Assembly (NCBI RefSeq): GCF_022919115.1
Contig: NZ_CP095072.1
Span: 1,240,001 to 1,304,000 of the forward strand
Direction: 5' to 3'
DNA from: Gracilibacillus caseinilyticus
GTDB lineage: Bacteria > Bacillota > Bacilli > Bacillales > Amphibacillaceae
DNA: 64,000 bases
Shown here: in pieces, positions 7,285-17,126 of the stretch
How the letters are laid out: each line of letters opens with the position of its first letter
Position numbering within the stretch: position 1 is the first letter of the stretch
Translations under genes and position numbers: made by a program
Notes under the pieces: generated by a model
Told to the model about the DNA's origin: nothing
Databases searched by the model: none
The model's input: only the letters and a program-made list of their open reading frames with translations

Positions 7285-9096
7285 ATGCAACTAATTCAAC
7301 ATATAAAAAATAGCCTTAGATGGAAATCAGTCATTATCTTTCTGTTGCTAGTTACGATACCGAGCGGTTTAATCGGTTCCATTGTTCTCTATCAATCTAA
7401 CAAAATATTAAAAGAACAGATTATTACGACGACGCATCGCAATTTAAACAATATGGAGTCCCAACTCAATAATGTGGTGGCAGAAGTGGAAGACATTTCG
7501 AGATACATGATTTACAGTCAGGAATTCCGTGATTTCATGACGGCCCCGGCGGTGACAGGGGAGGATTACAATCATTTAAATCAAGTACGTCGCAATATTA
7601 ATGGGTTCTTTGTATTTCATCAATCGGAGAAAGAGTATTTTCATTCTTTTCAAATTGAAGGACAGAATCAGCAAGTTCTGTCAGCAGGCGATACGGTCAT
7701 AGGAAACGAAGCAAAATGGATGCAGCAGGCGAAGGATATGGAAGGAAAGATACTGTGGAGCCCTCCTTATCAAGTGCATAATCAACAGACCAATCAAGAA
7801 GAAAAAGTGATCACCTTGTACCGTATGATCAATAATCTTTACGATATTAGACAGCCAATTGGAATGGTTCGGATCCGCCTTGATTTGCAAGCGCTGTATC
7901 AGCATGTAACAGACGGCTTTACCAACACTCAGCATCAAGCTTTCTTTGTGCATAATCAGGCACAAGATATTACCGGGACTGCATCCGAACAGGGCTTTAA
8001 CTACCAAACACTCATTGAGAAAATTCATACAGAAGGGGACAGTTTCCAGCTCGAATCGGATAGTGAAGTGTATTACGGTGTTTCACGATATATCGAACCA
8101 ATTGATATGCACTTAGTATCCGTTGTCAGCGAAAAGTATATTTTATCGGAAATGAGAGACATTCGCTCGACATTCGGATATATGATTCTGATCGCTGTGT
8201 TTATGGGGTTAATGACATTTGCCGGATTTGTTTTCTTTGTGGTTCGTCCTATCTTGGAATTAACGAGAGAGACGAAACGACTGGAGCTTGGCGATTTTAA
8301 AGCACAAGTGAAAATCAGGTCAAAAGATGAAGTCGGTCAGCTCGGTTATCGCTTTAATTCGATGGTTGAACAGATTCAGCGACTGATTGACAGTAAATAC
8401 AAACTGGAGATTCAGCATAAACACTCTGAATTAAAAGCACTGCAAAGCCAGATTAATCCCCATTTTCTTTACAATACATTAGATATGATCCGCTGGACAG
8501 CGCGTTTGGAACAAGCACCGGAAACAAGTAAAAGTATTGAAGATTTATCGACGCTATTTCGGATTACACTCAGTCAGGGGAAGGTGTGGATACCGTTAAA
8601 GGATGAAATAAAATATGTCCAAAGCTACATGGAATTGCAGAAAAAACGATTAGGCGATACCTTTCACTATGCCATTTTTATGGAAGCAGGTTTAGCTGAC
8701 AGTATGGTGCTCAAATTGATGCTAGAACCGCTTGTGGAGAATAGCTTTAAGCATGGATTTAAACAATCACAGGAAAACAAAAATATTACGATACGCTGTT
8801 ATCTGAAAGAGGATATGATGGTAATCGATTGTTTGGATAACGGAATCGGCATCGACAGCAACAAGGTTGAGCAATTGCTTCATACCGCGGAAGAGCAAGA
8901 TAGTTATGCTTTGAAGAATGTTCATGCTCGTTTGATCAATGCGTTTGGTCCTGCTTACGGTATCGAGATAATCGATGTGCCAGAGGCTGCCTGTGTCCGT
9001 TTAAACCTTCCTTGGATAAAAAATGAACAAATGCTGAGCGATTTAATAGAAGGAGATGACAAGTGGAATGACATTAAAAATGTTGATCGTGGATGA
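7285..9096 (+). CDS. YesM-family sensor histidine kinase
   Basis: A 603-aa membrane kinase of the YesM/LytS-like HPK8 type. TM1 is at about 16-36, a ~260-residue extracellular sensor follows, TM2 is at about 296-318, then HAMP (to ~370). The His_kinase domain has the phospho-acceptor H393 in the diagnostic QINPHFLYN, the N box at E485-N486 (LVENSFKHG) and the G box D-N-G-I-G-I. YesM kinases sense a sugar or a binding-protein complex and pair with AraC-type regulators. The regulator gene overlaps its 3' end, and the location inside the transporter operon suggests it senses the transported carbohydrate. Confidence 0.93.
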   Translation: MQLIQHIKNSLRWKSVIIFLLLVTIPSGLIGSIVLYQSNKILKEQIITTTHRNLNNMESQLNNVVAEVEDISRYMIYSQEFRDFMTAPAVTGEDYNHLNQVRRNINGFFVFHQSEKEYFHSFQIEGQNQQVLSAGDTVIGNEAKWMQQAKDMEGKILWSPPYQVHNQQTNQEEKVITLYRMINNLYDIRQPIGMVRIRLDLQALYQHVTDGFTNTQHQAFFVHNQAQDITGTASEQGFNYQTLIEKIHTEGDSFQLESDSEVYYGVSRYIEPIDMHLVSVVSEKYILSEMRDIRSTFGYMILIAVFMGLMTFAGFVFFVVRPILELTRETKRLELGDFKAQVKIRSKDEVGQLGYRFNSMVEQIQRLIDSKYKLEIQHKHSELKALQSQINPHFLYNTLDMIRWTARLEQAPETSKSIEDLSTLFRITLSQGKVWIPLKDEIKYVQSYMELQKKRLGDTFHYAIFMEAGLADSMVLKLMLEPLVENSFKHGFKQSQENKNITIRCYLKEDMMVIDCLDNGIGIDSNKVEQLLHTAEEQDSYALKNVHARLINAFGPAYGIEIIDVPEAACVRLNLPWIKNEQMLSDLIEGDDKWNDIKNVDRG

Positions 9097-10561
9097 TGAA
9101 CCGTTAATATGTCAAGGATTAGCCAACACCATCCCGTGGGACCAAATGGGTATTGAAATTGTCGGGTCTGCTATAAATGGTAAGAAAGCATTGGAAGTCA
9201 TGGAGAAGGAACAGGTCGATATTGTCATCACGGATGTTAATATGCCAGAAATGGACGGAATCGGTTTGTCGAAAGCAATCGTAGACGGTTTTCCGGAAGT
9301 GAATATCATTATGATCAGTGGTTATGAGGAATTTGAGTATGCTCGACAGGCACTTCGAATCGGTGTCCAGGATTATTTATTAAAGCCCGTGGATATAGAC
9401 GAATTACTAGCATTGGTCGAAGAGGTTAAACAACAAAGGGAGGAAGCAAGAAAGAAGGAGCAGGCGAAGCAGAAGACTTTGCTGACCAACTATTTATCTC
9501 AGCAATTATTTCAGCTGCCGGATTCATCGAATCTCTCCGAAAGAGTTGATAGCCAGGCATATACTTATCGAATGTTGCTCATCGAAAAGAGAAACTATAA
9601 CCAAGCTGCCTGGTCATCTGATCAAATAAAAAGTTTGATCGATTACCGTTCTATTTGTATCGAAATACACGAAAATCAGCTGGTGCTGTTTGTTTATGCA
9701 CAAGAGAACATATCGGATCAGCAAGTAAACAGCCTTACCACGGTAATGATGGCAGTAATGGATCAGGAAATATCGATAGCGGTTTCATCTAATTATCAGG
9801 ACTTGCATCAACTTGCCTCGCTCCATCAGGAATTAAACGAGCGATTAAGTTTTTACCGTGGTACTGACAGACAGATTGTGACGGATGCAGAAGACATTCC
9901 TGTTGAACAAGAGTACGAGCTGGATCAACAACTCGTTTGCAACATTGCAGATGCTGTTTTTCAACAGGATCGGGAAGAGACAGAAGAAAAAGTAGATCAG
10001 TTTTTTACCGAATTCAAACAAAAAGGAATAACCCTCAATCAAATAAAAGAGGCATGCTGTTGTCTGCTGGAATCCATCAAGGAAAGAGGTCAGGACTCCT
10101 CTTTTGCTGAAATGGAGCTTGGCTTGCACGAGGGTCTCGACTTACTTCTGTTTAACAGTGTGGAGGCACTCCGGTCGTTATTGTTAGAGGATCTCGACAG
10201 TATGATGGACTACCTGCAGCGTACGAATGACAGCCATTGGATTATTCAGCAGGCCAAGCAATATATCGAGAAGAATTTCCAGAAGGATGTCAAAGCACTG
10301 GAAGTAGCAGAAGCGCATTATATTACCCCTAACTATTTCAGTATGCTATTTAAACAAGAGACAGGTTTCAGTTACTCTGAATATCTCAATACGATACGGA
10401 TTAATAAGGCGAAAGCATTGCTAAGTGAGACCTCAAATAAAGTCTTTGAAATCGCTGAGTATGTAGGATACCGGGAGTACAAGTATTTCGTCCAAGTGTT
10501 TAAAAACTATGTCGGGATCACACCGACTCAATTTCGCAAGCTCCATTCCATAGAAAAGTAG
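9068..10561 (+). CDS. YesN-family response regulator (receiver + AraC HTH)
   Basis: A 497-aa regulator. N-terminal receiver with acidic pair DDEP, phospho-acceptor D56 (DVNMPEMDG) and K in LLKPVD; a ~270-residue linker; C-terminal AraC double HTH from about residue 395 (AKQYIEKNFQKDV..., YFSMLFKQETG, YKYFVQVFKNYVG-TPTQFR). It should activate the permease and glycosidase genes once phosphorylated by the upstream kinase. The start is uncertain. ATG 9056 touches the AAGGAG; ATG 9068 is taken here, with 12-nt spacing, and ATG 9080 (MLIVDDEP) is possible. It overlaps the kinase gene by about 29 bp. Confidence 0.92.
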   Translation: MTLKMLIVDDEPLICQGLANTIPWDQMGIEIVGSAINGKKALEVMEKEQVDIVITDVNMPEMDGIGLSKAIVDGFPEVNIIMISGYEEFEYARQALRIGVQDYLLKPVDIDELLALVEEVKQQREEARKKEQAKQKTLLTNYLSQQLFQLPDSSNLSERVDSQAYTYRMLLIEKRNYNQAAWSSDQIKSLIDYRSICIEIHENQLVLFVYAQENISDQQVNSLTTVMMAVMDQEISIAVSSNYQDLHQLASLHQELNERLSFYRGTDRQIVTDAEDIPVEQEYELDQQLVCNIADAVFQQDREETEEKVDQFFTEFKQKGITLNQIKEACCCLLESIKERGQDSSFAEMELGLHEGLDLLLFNSVEALRSLLLEDLDSMMDYLQRTNDSHWIIQQAKQYIEKNFQKDVKALEVAEAHYITPNYFSMLFKQETGFSYSEYLNTIRINKAKALLSETSNKVFEIAEYVGYREYKYFVQVFKNYVGITPTQFRKLHSIEK

Positions 10562-10567
10562 ATATAA

Positions 10568-10627
10568 TGTTAACTTTATAGGATTACTGAAAAATGTAAG
10601 CCCTTTTATAATAAAGAAAAGTTAACA
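10568..10627 (+). promoter_or_regulatory. Internal promoter flanked by 10-bp inverted half-sites
   Basis: TGTTAACTTT (10568-10577) and its exact complement AAAGTTAACA (10618-10627) flank a promoter with -35 TTACTG (10584-10589), a 17-bp spacer and -10 TATAAT (10607-10612). A related TATTAACTTT lies at 5785-5794, before the first gene. The half-sites are candidates for the YesN-like regulator encoded just upstream. Confidence 0.5.
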
Positions 10628-10645
10628 CTTGGAGGGAGTGACCAC

Positions 10646-11518
10646 ATGCATTTACTAAAAAAACCATGGATTATCGCAGTAGGTGTTATACCTGCATTAA
10701 CGCTTTATTTAATTTTTAGCATTGTGCCGATCTTTATTTCTTTTTATTATTCCTTTATGTCCTGGAATGGCTTTTCAGAGATGCAGTTTGTCGGATTGGC
10801 AAATTTTCAAGAAGTCTTACAGGATAAGGTATTCTGGTCATCGGTACGAAATAATGTACTGGTTGTCTTAGCGTCCGTATTCGGTCAAATACCGATTGCA
10901 TTGGCATTAGCCTTATTGTTAAACCGCAAAATAAGAGGGGCTAAATTCTTCCGAACGGTTGGGTTTATGCCGGTTGTTATCTCAACCGTCGTTATTTCGA
11001 TCACGTGGCGGATGATTTATAACTCGGAATACGGTATGATCAATAATTTTTTGGAAGCGGTAGGGTTAGGTTTCCTGCAGCAGAATTGGCTTGGTGATCC
11101 AACCTGGGCGATGATTGCTGTGTGTATTACGATTATTTGGCAGTTTGTCGGCCTTTACTTTATTATTTTTCTGTCAGCTTTGCAAACGGTACCAAAAGAA
11201 ATATTGGAAGCCGCTGAGCTGGACGGGGCATCGGAGTGGATGAAAACACGCTATGTCGTGATTCCATCAATATGGAACATTATTTTAATTTCGATTGTGC
11301 TTTGTATCAGTGGCAGTTTGAAGACATTTGATTTAATTTACGTGATGACTTCCGGTGGACCTGCTAATTCAACAGAAGTAATGGCGACATATATGTATGA
11401 CAAAACGTTTGAAGGACTTCGTTACGGCTATGGCAGTGCAATTTCTGTTCTAATCTTTGTCTTTAGTATTGGGCTTATTATGATAACGACTAAATTACTT
11501 CAGAGAAAAGAGGTGTAG
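10646..11518 (+). CDS. Sugar ABC transporter permease (MalF/AraP type)
   Basis: A 290-aa inner-membrane permease with six predicted helices. The cytoplasmic EAA loop that docks the ATPase is clear (EAAELDGA, residues 188-195). The start SIVPIFISFYYSF-S-W-N-G and the motif NNVLVVLASV are typical of the first permease of oligosaccharide importers. The ATG has GGAGGG about 8 nt upstream. The partner permease starts 3 nt after this gene. No ATPase gene is present in the operon, so it presumably uses a shared MsmX-type ATPase, as known for B. subtilis sugar importers. Confidence 0.93.
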   Translation: MHLLKKPWIIAVGVIPALTLYLIFSIVPIFISFYYSFMSWNGFSEMQFVGLANFQEVLQDKVFWSSVRNNVLVVLASVFGQIPIALALALLLNRKIRGAKFFRTVGFMPVVISTVVISITWRMIYNSEYGMINNFLEAVGLGFLQQNWLGDPTWAMIAVCITIIWQFVGLYFIIFLSALQTVPKEILEAAELDGASEWMKTRYVVIPSIWNIILISIVLCISGSLKTFDLIYVMTSGGPANSTEVMATYMYDKTFEGLRYGYGSAISVLIFVFSIGLIMITTKLLQRKEV

Positions 11519-11521
11519 GGA

Positions 11522-12394
11522 ATGAGTGAAACAACGGTTAACTACGATACAGTATCGAAACAGGCGCGCAAGAAAAAGAGAGTGAAACGTGGGACCATTT
11601 ATTTGGTTTTAATATTGTTTACCATTATCAATGCGTACCCAATATTCTGGATGATTATGAACTCGTTTAAAACCGGGCAGGAATTTTCCTTTGATCCGTT
11701 CGGTTTGCCTAATGAATGGGTGTTTGTCAATTATGTGGAAGCATGGGTGACTGCCAATATCGGCTCCTATTTCTTTAACAGTTTATTTGTGGGGATTGTG
11801 GCGTTACTTATTTGTATTCTGGTTGGGGCATTCGCTTCCTATTTCCTCGCTCGCTTCCAGTTTAAAGGAAGGAATGTGTTGTACGGGTTTTTCGTAGTCG
11901 GTTTATTGGTACCGATCCATGCTACCTTGGTGCCGATGTTTATTCTGATGCAGAAGCTCGGATTTATTAATACCCATCTGGCACTGATTTTTCCATATGT
12001 GGCGTTTAATTTGCCGATTACGATATTCCTGTTAACTAGCTTCATGGGTTCCTTTCCCAAGGAAATCGAAGAATCAGCGATTATGGATGGCTGTGGCCCC
12101 TTTCGGATTTTCTGGTCGATTATTCTGCCCATGAGTCGTCCGGCATTAGCGACCGCTGTTATCTTAAACTTTATTAACAACTGGAACGAATTCTCGTTTG
12201 CATTAGTATTGATTAATGATGATTCGTTAAGCACATTACCATTGGGGTTAGCCAATTTTGCCGGTGAGTATACGACTAATTATACCGCACAAATGGCTGG
12301 ATTAACGATGGTGTTAATACCAACGATTCTCTTCTATTTAGTGATGGAAAAACAAATCGTCAATGGCATGACACAAGGTGCCGTAAAAGGATAA
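11522..12394 (+). CDS. Sugar ABC transporter permease (MalG/AraQ type)
   Basis: A 290-aa second permease: a charged N-terminus (KKKRVKRG), then six helices starting LVLILFTIINAYPIFWMI, an N-S-F-K motif, and the EAA-loop equivalent E184-S-A-I-M-D-G (EESAIMDGCGPFRIFW). The C-terminus is hydrophobic with a Q-G-A-V-K-G tail typical of MalG-like proteins. It pairs with the preceding permease to form the transmembrane pore and is followed after 15 bp by the glycosidase gene. Confidence 0.93.
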   Translation: MSETTVNYDTVSKQARKKKRVKRGTIYLVLILFTIINAYPIFWMIMNSFKTGQEFSFDPFGLPNEWVFVNYVEAWVTANIGSYFFNSLFVGIVALLICILVGAFASYFLARFQFKGRNVLYGFFVVGLLVPIHATLVPMFILMQKLGFINTHLALIFPYVAFNLPITIFLLTSFMGSFPKEIEESAIMDGCGPFRIFWSIILPMSRPALATAVILNFINNWNEFSFALVLINDDSLSTLPLGLANFAGEYTTNYTAQMAGLTMVLIPTILFYLVMEKQIVNGMTQGAVKG

Positions 12395-12409
12395 GAGGAG
12401 GACTAGTAC

Positions 12410-15400
12410 GTGACAAAGACATTAATTTTCTATGATGACCAATTTCCTTATGAAGGTACAAGGCCCTCAAAAGCATGGTTAGATCAACTGAGTGAAACAT
12501 TCGAGGTGGTTACCGCGGATCGACTTGGTGAAGCTTTAGCGGATCAGGATTTTAGCAGCTATGTGCATTTACATGGTCCATATTTTCCAAAGGAAGCATG
12601 GCCGGATTTGTTAGCTTTTTTCAAAAAAGGGCATGGTCTGCTTCATATCGGAGGTGCGCCATTCCGTTGCCCTGTTCATCTGTCTGGACACGGTGAATGG
12701 GAAGTAGAAAGGGCACAAACAGCTTACCACCGTCAATTACAAATACATGAGGTATTGCCGGTCGCCTCTGCTCCAGTAGAGAAACTGCAGGCAGATCACA
12801 AGCTGCCGGTTTTGGAAGGGAAAGAATCATTATTTTCAATTAAGCCTACACATAATTTGATTTTGCATGTCACCCGACATCGCGATCGGCCCGAAGAGAA
12901 TGGTTCGAGCGGTCCAATGGATGCGCACATTCATCCGTTATTGAAAGGTATCTCCAAAGATGATCGTGAGGTAGCCGCTCCAGCAGTATTAGTAGAGAAT
13001 ACGAAGGGTGATTTTGCTGGTGGCAGATGGTTGATGATCAATCAAACGATTGGTGATCGTTTTTGGGAAAATGGCGGGGGAGCGGTTATTTCAGAATGGG
13101 CTGATTTTACGAGAAATGGTGTAACGGAAATTTGGGTGAAGCCGAATTATGCGACCTATGAGCCGGGAGACCGTGCGAGCATTACGATTCAGATTGAGGA
13201 AATGATCCAGCAATCAGTGGAATGGCAATTTGCTATCACGATTACAAAGGATTCACAGATTGTCTGGACAGGAACTGAAACGATAACCGCGACAGATGAG
13301 GTGCAATTTCTGCGGATTCCCGTAGACGTTGTGATTCAAAAAGGACAATATCTAATAGAATGTCTGGCTACATCTGCTTCAAGAGAACGGCGTATCTACA
13401 CGCAAGGATTCTGGGGAAATGATCCGGAATTATTGCAGCAGGGAAGTGTGATGGAAGCACGAAGAGATTACTTCTGGAAAGATGGAAGACCTTTTCCGAT
13501 TGTTGGCCAAACCTATATGACGTCTGACGTGGCCCGCAAATTTGTCTTTATGCCGAACGTCGCTGCCTGGGACTACGATATGGCAACGATGAAGGAGGCT
13601 GGGATTAATTTAATCCGTACGGGACTTTGGACGGGTTGGCGTCATCTGATGTATATCGATGGTCATCCATCGGAGGAGGTGTTGCGATCAATCGACGCGT
13701 TTCTGCTTACTGCCAAAAAGCATAATATCGAGGTAACCTTTAACTTTTTTGCCTTTACGCCCATTGCCTATGAGGGAGAGAACCCTTATCTTGATCCCCG
13801 CAGTGTAAAAGCGCAGAAACGATTTATCCGGGCATTGATAGCAAGACATGCCGATACTACCAATGTGCAATGGGATTTAATCAATGAACCGTCCATGTTT
13901 GATCCGGAGCGCTTTTTCCAAGGACCGCGTGCCGTCCATGATCGTTTTGAACAAGCCGCTTTTGAAAAATGGCTAAAGGATAGACATGGGGCGATTACGG
14001 TATTGCAGGAGCGTTGGGATATGACGCCGGAAGAGCTGCCAGATTTTGAGTCGGTTGTATTACCGGAACAGGATGATATTAATTTTGATATAGAGAAGAT
14101 GAAGCAGCCCAAACAAGGACTGCGTTGGCTGGACTATACTTTATTTACGATGGCTATGCATAACAAGTGGGCAAGCGAATTAACGGAAACGATTAAGTCG
14201 GTTAACGCGAAGCAGCTTGTGACAGTTGGTCAGGATGAAGCAATGTACAGCCAGCGTCCTACTCCTTTTTTCTATCAGGAGGCAGTTGATTATACGACGG
14301 TGCACTCGTGGTGGCTGATGGATCAGCTTGTCTGGGATGGAATTTTTACCAAAACTCCTTACAAGCCGAATTTAATTCAGGAAACAGGTATTATGTATGT
14401 CGAAACAGCAGACAGTAAAGCGAAACGGTCGGAAGAGGAGTTACGCAATATATTGGAGCGCAAGTATGCCTATGCCTTTTCAACCGGTGGGGCAGGTGCG
14501 GTCCAGTGGTTATGGAATACCAACTTTTATATGGATAATACGAACGAATCGAATATCGGTGCATTACGTGCGGATGGGACACAAAAACCGGAAGCAGATG
14601 TCTCCTATGATTTTGGAAAATTTATCAGTGAGATTCGTGACTTGTTTATCGACCGTGAATTAGAAGATGTAGCAGTAGTGTTTCCTTATTCGAACGACTT
14701 TTCTAATCGGAAATTTGCCTTTGATGCAACCACATCATTAACGAGAGTACTTGCGTATCAAATGAATGTACCGTTCCGGGCGATGGGAGAATATCATCTT
14801 GAGGCGCTGGAGGAACAGCCGCCGAAGCTGTTGATTGTGCCAAGTGCCCATAACTTTAGTAAGGAAGCAGCCGAGAAAATTTTCAACTATGTGAGAGAGT
14901 CCGGCGCTACCCTTTTATGGACAGGTCCAATGGGGCTTGATGCGTATTGGGAGCATTTACAGCCACTTGCTGACCTTTTCGGAGAATACCGCTTGTCCAA
15001 TGTGGTTCGGGAAGAACTGTTGGCGATAAACGGTGTAAAGCATCCTGTGTCATTTGGTGATCGTCGCATTGGTGAAGTAAATAAAGAAGTAGTAGTCGAA
15101 GATGATAGCAGACTAATAGAAAGCGAGCTTGGACAGGGAAAAGTGCTGTGGTGTCCATTGCCGGTTGAGTTGAATGAACGTACGGAAGTGTTAGAAGCTG
15201 TATACCGTCAAGCGATGGAGCATGCTGGTGTGGCAGCAGAGTTGAAATGGCTGGAAGGTGGCGATCTACCCGGAATCTATGGAAGAAAATTGACCTTCCG
15301 CGATGGTTACCTTTATACATTTGTGTCAGAGTATGCTAGTGACACAGCTGTTAAAATACAGGATCCTGTTACTCGTCGTGTCTATCAATTTATATTGGAA

Positions 15401-15487
15401 AAAGAACGGTCGGTGTTATTTGCGACGGATAAGCAAGGTGAGATGATAGCAACGTATCGGGAGCAGGAGATTTATTGTGGAGAATGA
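12410..15487 (+). CDS. Cytoplasmic clan GH-A glycoside hydrolase, multidomain, 1025 aa
   Basis: No signal peptide, so it acts on imported sugar. Apparent layout: N-terminal alpha/beta domain (~1-110; H-G-P-Y-F, LLHIGGAPFR) resembling a class I amidotransferase fold, a linker, a beta-sandwich (~235-330), a TIM barrel (~345-740), a second amidotransferase-like domain (~760-930; LLIVPSAHNFSKEAAE) as in GH42 trimerisation domains, and a small C-terminal beta domain. The catalytic acid/base is likely E493 (LINEPS) and the nucleophile E658 (IQETG), the usual strand-4 and strand-7 Glu pair of clan GH-A. It may be GH42-, GH5- or GH2-related, and the exact family and substrate cannot be told by eye. 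Last gene of the operon; RBS AGAGGAGG upstream. Confidence 0.85.
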   Translation: MTKTLIFYDDQFPYEGTRPSKAWLDQLSETFEVVTADRLGEALADQDFSSYVHLHGPYFPKEAWPDLLAFFKKGHGLLHIGGAPFRCPVHLSGHGEWEVERAQTAYHRQLQIHEVLPVASAPVEKLQADHKLPVLEGKESLFSIKPTHNLILHVTRHRDRPEENGSSGPMDAHIHPLLKGISKDDREVAAPAVLVENTKGDFAGGRWLMINQTIGDRFWENGGGAVISEWADFTRNGVTEIWVKPNYATYEPGDRASITIQIEEMIQQSVEWQFAITITKDSQIVWTGTETITATDEVQFLRIPVDVVIQKGQYLIECLATSASRERRIYTQGFWGNDPELLQQGSVMEARRDYFWKDGRPFPIVGQTYMTSDVARKFVFMPNVAAWDYDMATMKEAGINLIRTGLWTGWRHLMYIDGHPSEEVLRSIDAFLLTAKKHNIEVTFNFFAFTPIAYEGENPYLDPRSVKAQKRFIRALIARHADTTNVQWDLINEPSMFDPERFFQGPRAVHDRFEQAAFEKWLKDRHGAITVLQERWDMTPEELPDFESVVLPEQDDINFDIEKMKQPKQGLRWLDYTLFTMAMHNKWASELTETIKSVNAKQLVTVGQDEAMYSQRPTPFFYQEAVDYTTVHSWWLMDQLVWDGIFTKTPYKPNLIQETGIMYVETADSKAKRSEEELRNILERKYAYAFSTGGAGAVQWLWNTNFYMDNTNESNIGALRADGTQKPEADVSYDFGKFISEIRDLFIDRELEDVAVVFPYSNDFSNRKFAFDATTSLTRVLAYQMNVPFRAMGEYHLEALEEQPPKLLIVPSAHNFSKEAAEKIFNYVRESGATLLWTGPMGLDAYWEHLQPLADLFGEYRLSNVVREELLAINGVKHPVSFGDRRIGEVNKEVVVEDDSRLIESELGQGKVLWCPLPVELNERTEVLEAVYRQAMEHAGVAAELKWLEGGDLPGIYGRKLTFRDGYLYTFVSEYASDTAVKIQDPVTRRVYQFILEKERSVLFATDKQGEMIATYREQEIYCGE

Positions 15488-15561
15488 TAGTTTGAAATGA
15501 AAAGAATGAGAAAAGTGTATAACTATTTTTATAAGAAAACGGATATGAACAATAATGCGGG

Positions 15562-15640
15562 ATTGTCCGAAAGAAGAGCTCTATCGACCAATGCGTCCAC
15601 GAAAAGTAGTGGAATTGTCGAGCAAGAGAACCCCCCTACC
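15562..15640. repeat. Degenerate 52-bp repeat pair
   Basis: ATTGTCCGAAAGAAGAGC at 15562 and ATTGTCGAGCAAGAGAACC at 15614 are exactly 52 bp apart. The first matches the unit of the 5296-5450 array. The rest of the gap 15488-15919 holds only the terminator below. Confidence 0.6.
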
Positions 15641-15721
15641 CAGTAGTAGATCAAGCTGTGGCAGTAATCCAAGTTACCTTGTTCATTCATTTAGAATTCA
15701 TTCATAGAAGATATTTTTACG

Positions 15722-15783
15722 ACTAAAAAGAAAAAGCCGAACAGAACACAGATATTTGTAATAAAGTCCGTGTTTTGTTCGGG
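15722..15783 (-). terminator. Terminator of the old-yellow-enzyme gene
   Basis: The arms CCGAACAGAACAC and GTGTTTTGTTCGG pair apart from one G-T. Read on the minus strand the stem is followed by GGCTTTTTCTTTTTAG. Confidence 0.75.
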
Positions 15784-15919
15784 TATTATCGTGACTAAAA
15801 AGGCCGCCCTCATATTGCAGACCGATCGTATACGTAATCGTCTGTTGTTCAATACAGTAGACTTGTTCCATTTGGAAGGGAAGCTGTCTCATCGCTATTC
15901 ACTTCCAATTTTCTTTCGA

Positions 15920-17041
15920 TTACACACCAGGAAACCAGCCAGGTGCGTTCATAATCGCATTCCATAGCGGATCGGGTACAACTAATTCCTCTTGCTTCGA
16001 TTTGTCGATTTCCGTGACTATTTCATCTTCTTTCCCTTCCGCTATTTTCTGTACCCAATTTGGATCAATAATGATGCCTCTTCCCAATGCAAGAAGTGGC
16101 ACACCTGTTTCAAACGCTTTTCGTGCATCTTCCGCTGTATAGATCGAACCGACGCCCATGAGCGGGATACGATTATTTATGGTTTCAAGCAGGTAATCGA
16201 TTCGTGTCCGATTGATATCCTCTACACCTCTTCTCGCTTTGGAGAAAAAGTCCATCAAGGAAACGTGTAAATAATCTAAGTTTTTATCTGATAACAGATC
16301 AACCAATGCCAGTGTTTCTGTCATGGTAATGCCATTTTCCTCAGGCTCTTCCGGAGAAAAACGGTATCCGACAATAAAGGAGTCGTCTGCATGCTCTGCC
16401 ACTACACGCTCTATTTCATCAACAATAGCAAGCGGGAAGGTCATGCGTTTTTCCAGGCTTCCGCCAAAACGGTCATTACGCTGATTAGAATGAGGTGAGA
16501 AGAATTGTTGGATTAAATAGCCGTTTGCCCCGTGGATCTCCACTCCGTCGAAACCTGCTTCAATTGCGCGGCGCGTCGTATCTCCGAAAGCTTTAATAAT
16601 TTCTTCCACTTCCGCTTCCTTTAAAGGCCGAGGGGTCGCGGCATTTTCTCCAACGGAAACGTCACTTGCACTGACAACATCACCATCTGGAACGAGATCT
16701 GGTGGACACATTTTGCCACCGTGGAAAATTTGCAGGATGGCTTTTGCACCTTGCTCCTGAATTCCTTTTGCTAATTTGCTCAGGCTTGGGATCATATCAT
16801 CACTGTCTGCGGCAAATTCATTCGGAAATCCTTTGCCGTTCGGTGTAACGTAAGTACAAGCCGTGATCACCATGCTTACACCTTTAGAGCGGTGGGCATA
16901 ATAATCGACTTCTGCATCTGTTACCGTGCCATCAGGGTTAGATGAAAAGTTCGTCATCGGTGCCATCACTAATCTATTTTTTATTTCAACTCCATTTTTG
17001 AATGTGAATGGAGAGAACAGTTTGTTATATTTTGGGTTCAT
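15920..17041 (-). CDS. NADH:flavin oxidoreductase, old yellow enzyme family (YqiG-like)
   Basis: A 373-aa single-domain FMN TIM-barrel oxidoreductase. Family marks: NKLFSPFTFKNGVEIKNRLVMAPMTN at the start, Q-I-F-H-G-G-K (substrate/FMN side), F-D-G-V-E-I-H-G-A-N-G-Y-L-I-Q-Q-F-F-S-P, N-Q-R-N-D-R-F-G-G-S and the C-terminal G-V-G-S-I and A-L-G-R-G-I-I-I-D-P FMN-phosphate motifs. There is no C-terminal FAD/FeS extension. Such enzymes reduce activated alkenes or act in detoxification; the physiological substrate is unknown. RBS AAGGAGG upstream, hairpin terminator downstream; it appears monocistronic. Confidence 0.93.
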   Translation of the reverse strand: MNPKYNKLFSPFTFKNGVEIKNRLVMAPMTNFSSNPDGTVTDAEVDYYAHRSKGVSMVITACTYVTPNGKGFPNEFAADSDDMIPSLSKLAKGIQEQGAKAILQIFHGGKMCPPDLVPDGDVVSASDVSVGENAATPRPLKEAEVEEIIKAFGDTTRRAIEAGFDGVEIHGANGYLIQQFFSPHSNQRNDRFGGSLEKRMTFPLAIVDEIERVVAEHADDSFIVGYRFSPEEPEENGITMTETLALVDLLSDKNLDYLHVSLMDFFSKARRGVEDINRTRIDYLLETINNRIPLMGVGSIYTAEDARKAFETGVPLLALGRGIIIDPNWVQKIAEGKEDEIVTEIDKSKQEELVVPDPLWNAIMNAPGWFPGV

Positions 17042-17126
17042 TCATTAATTCCTCCTTGTCAATAATAAAACAAGGATAGTACATTCCTGTATTATTGTAT
17101 AACAATCTGCTCGTAATCAATACCAA

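Noticed and set aside
14907..15320. 137-codon antisense frame inside the glycosidase gene
   Set aside because: Shadow of the high-quality plus-strand coding frame; composition and motifs are not protein-like.
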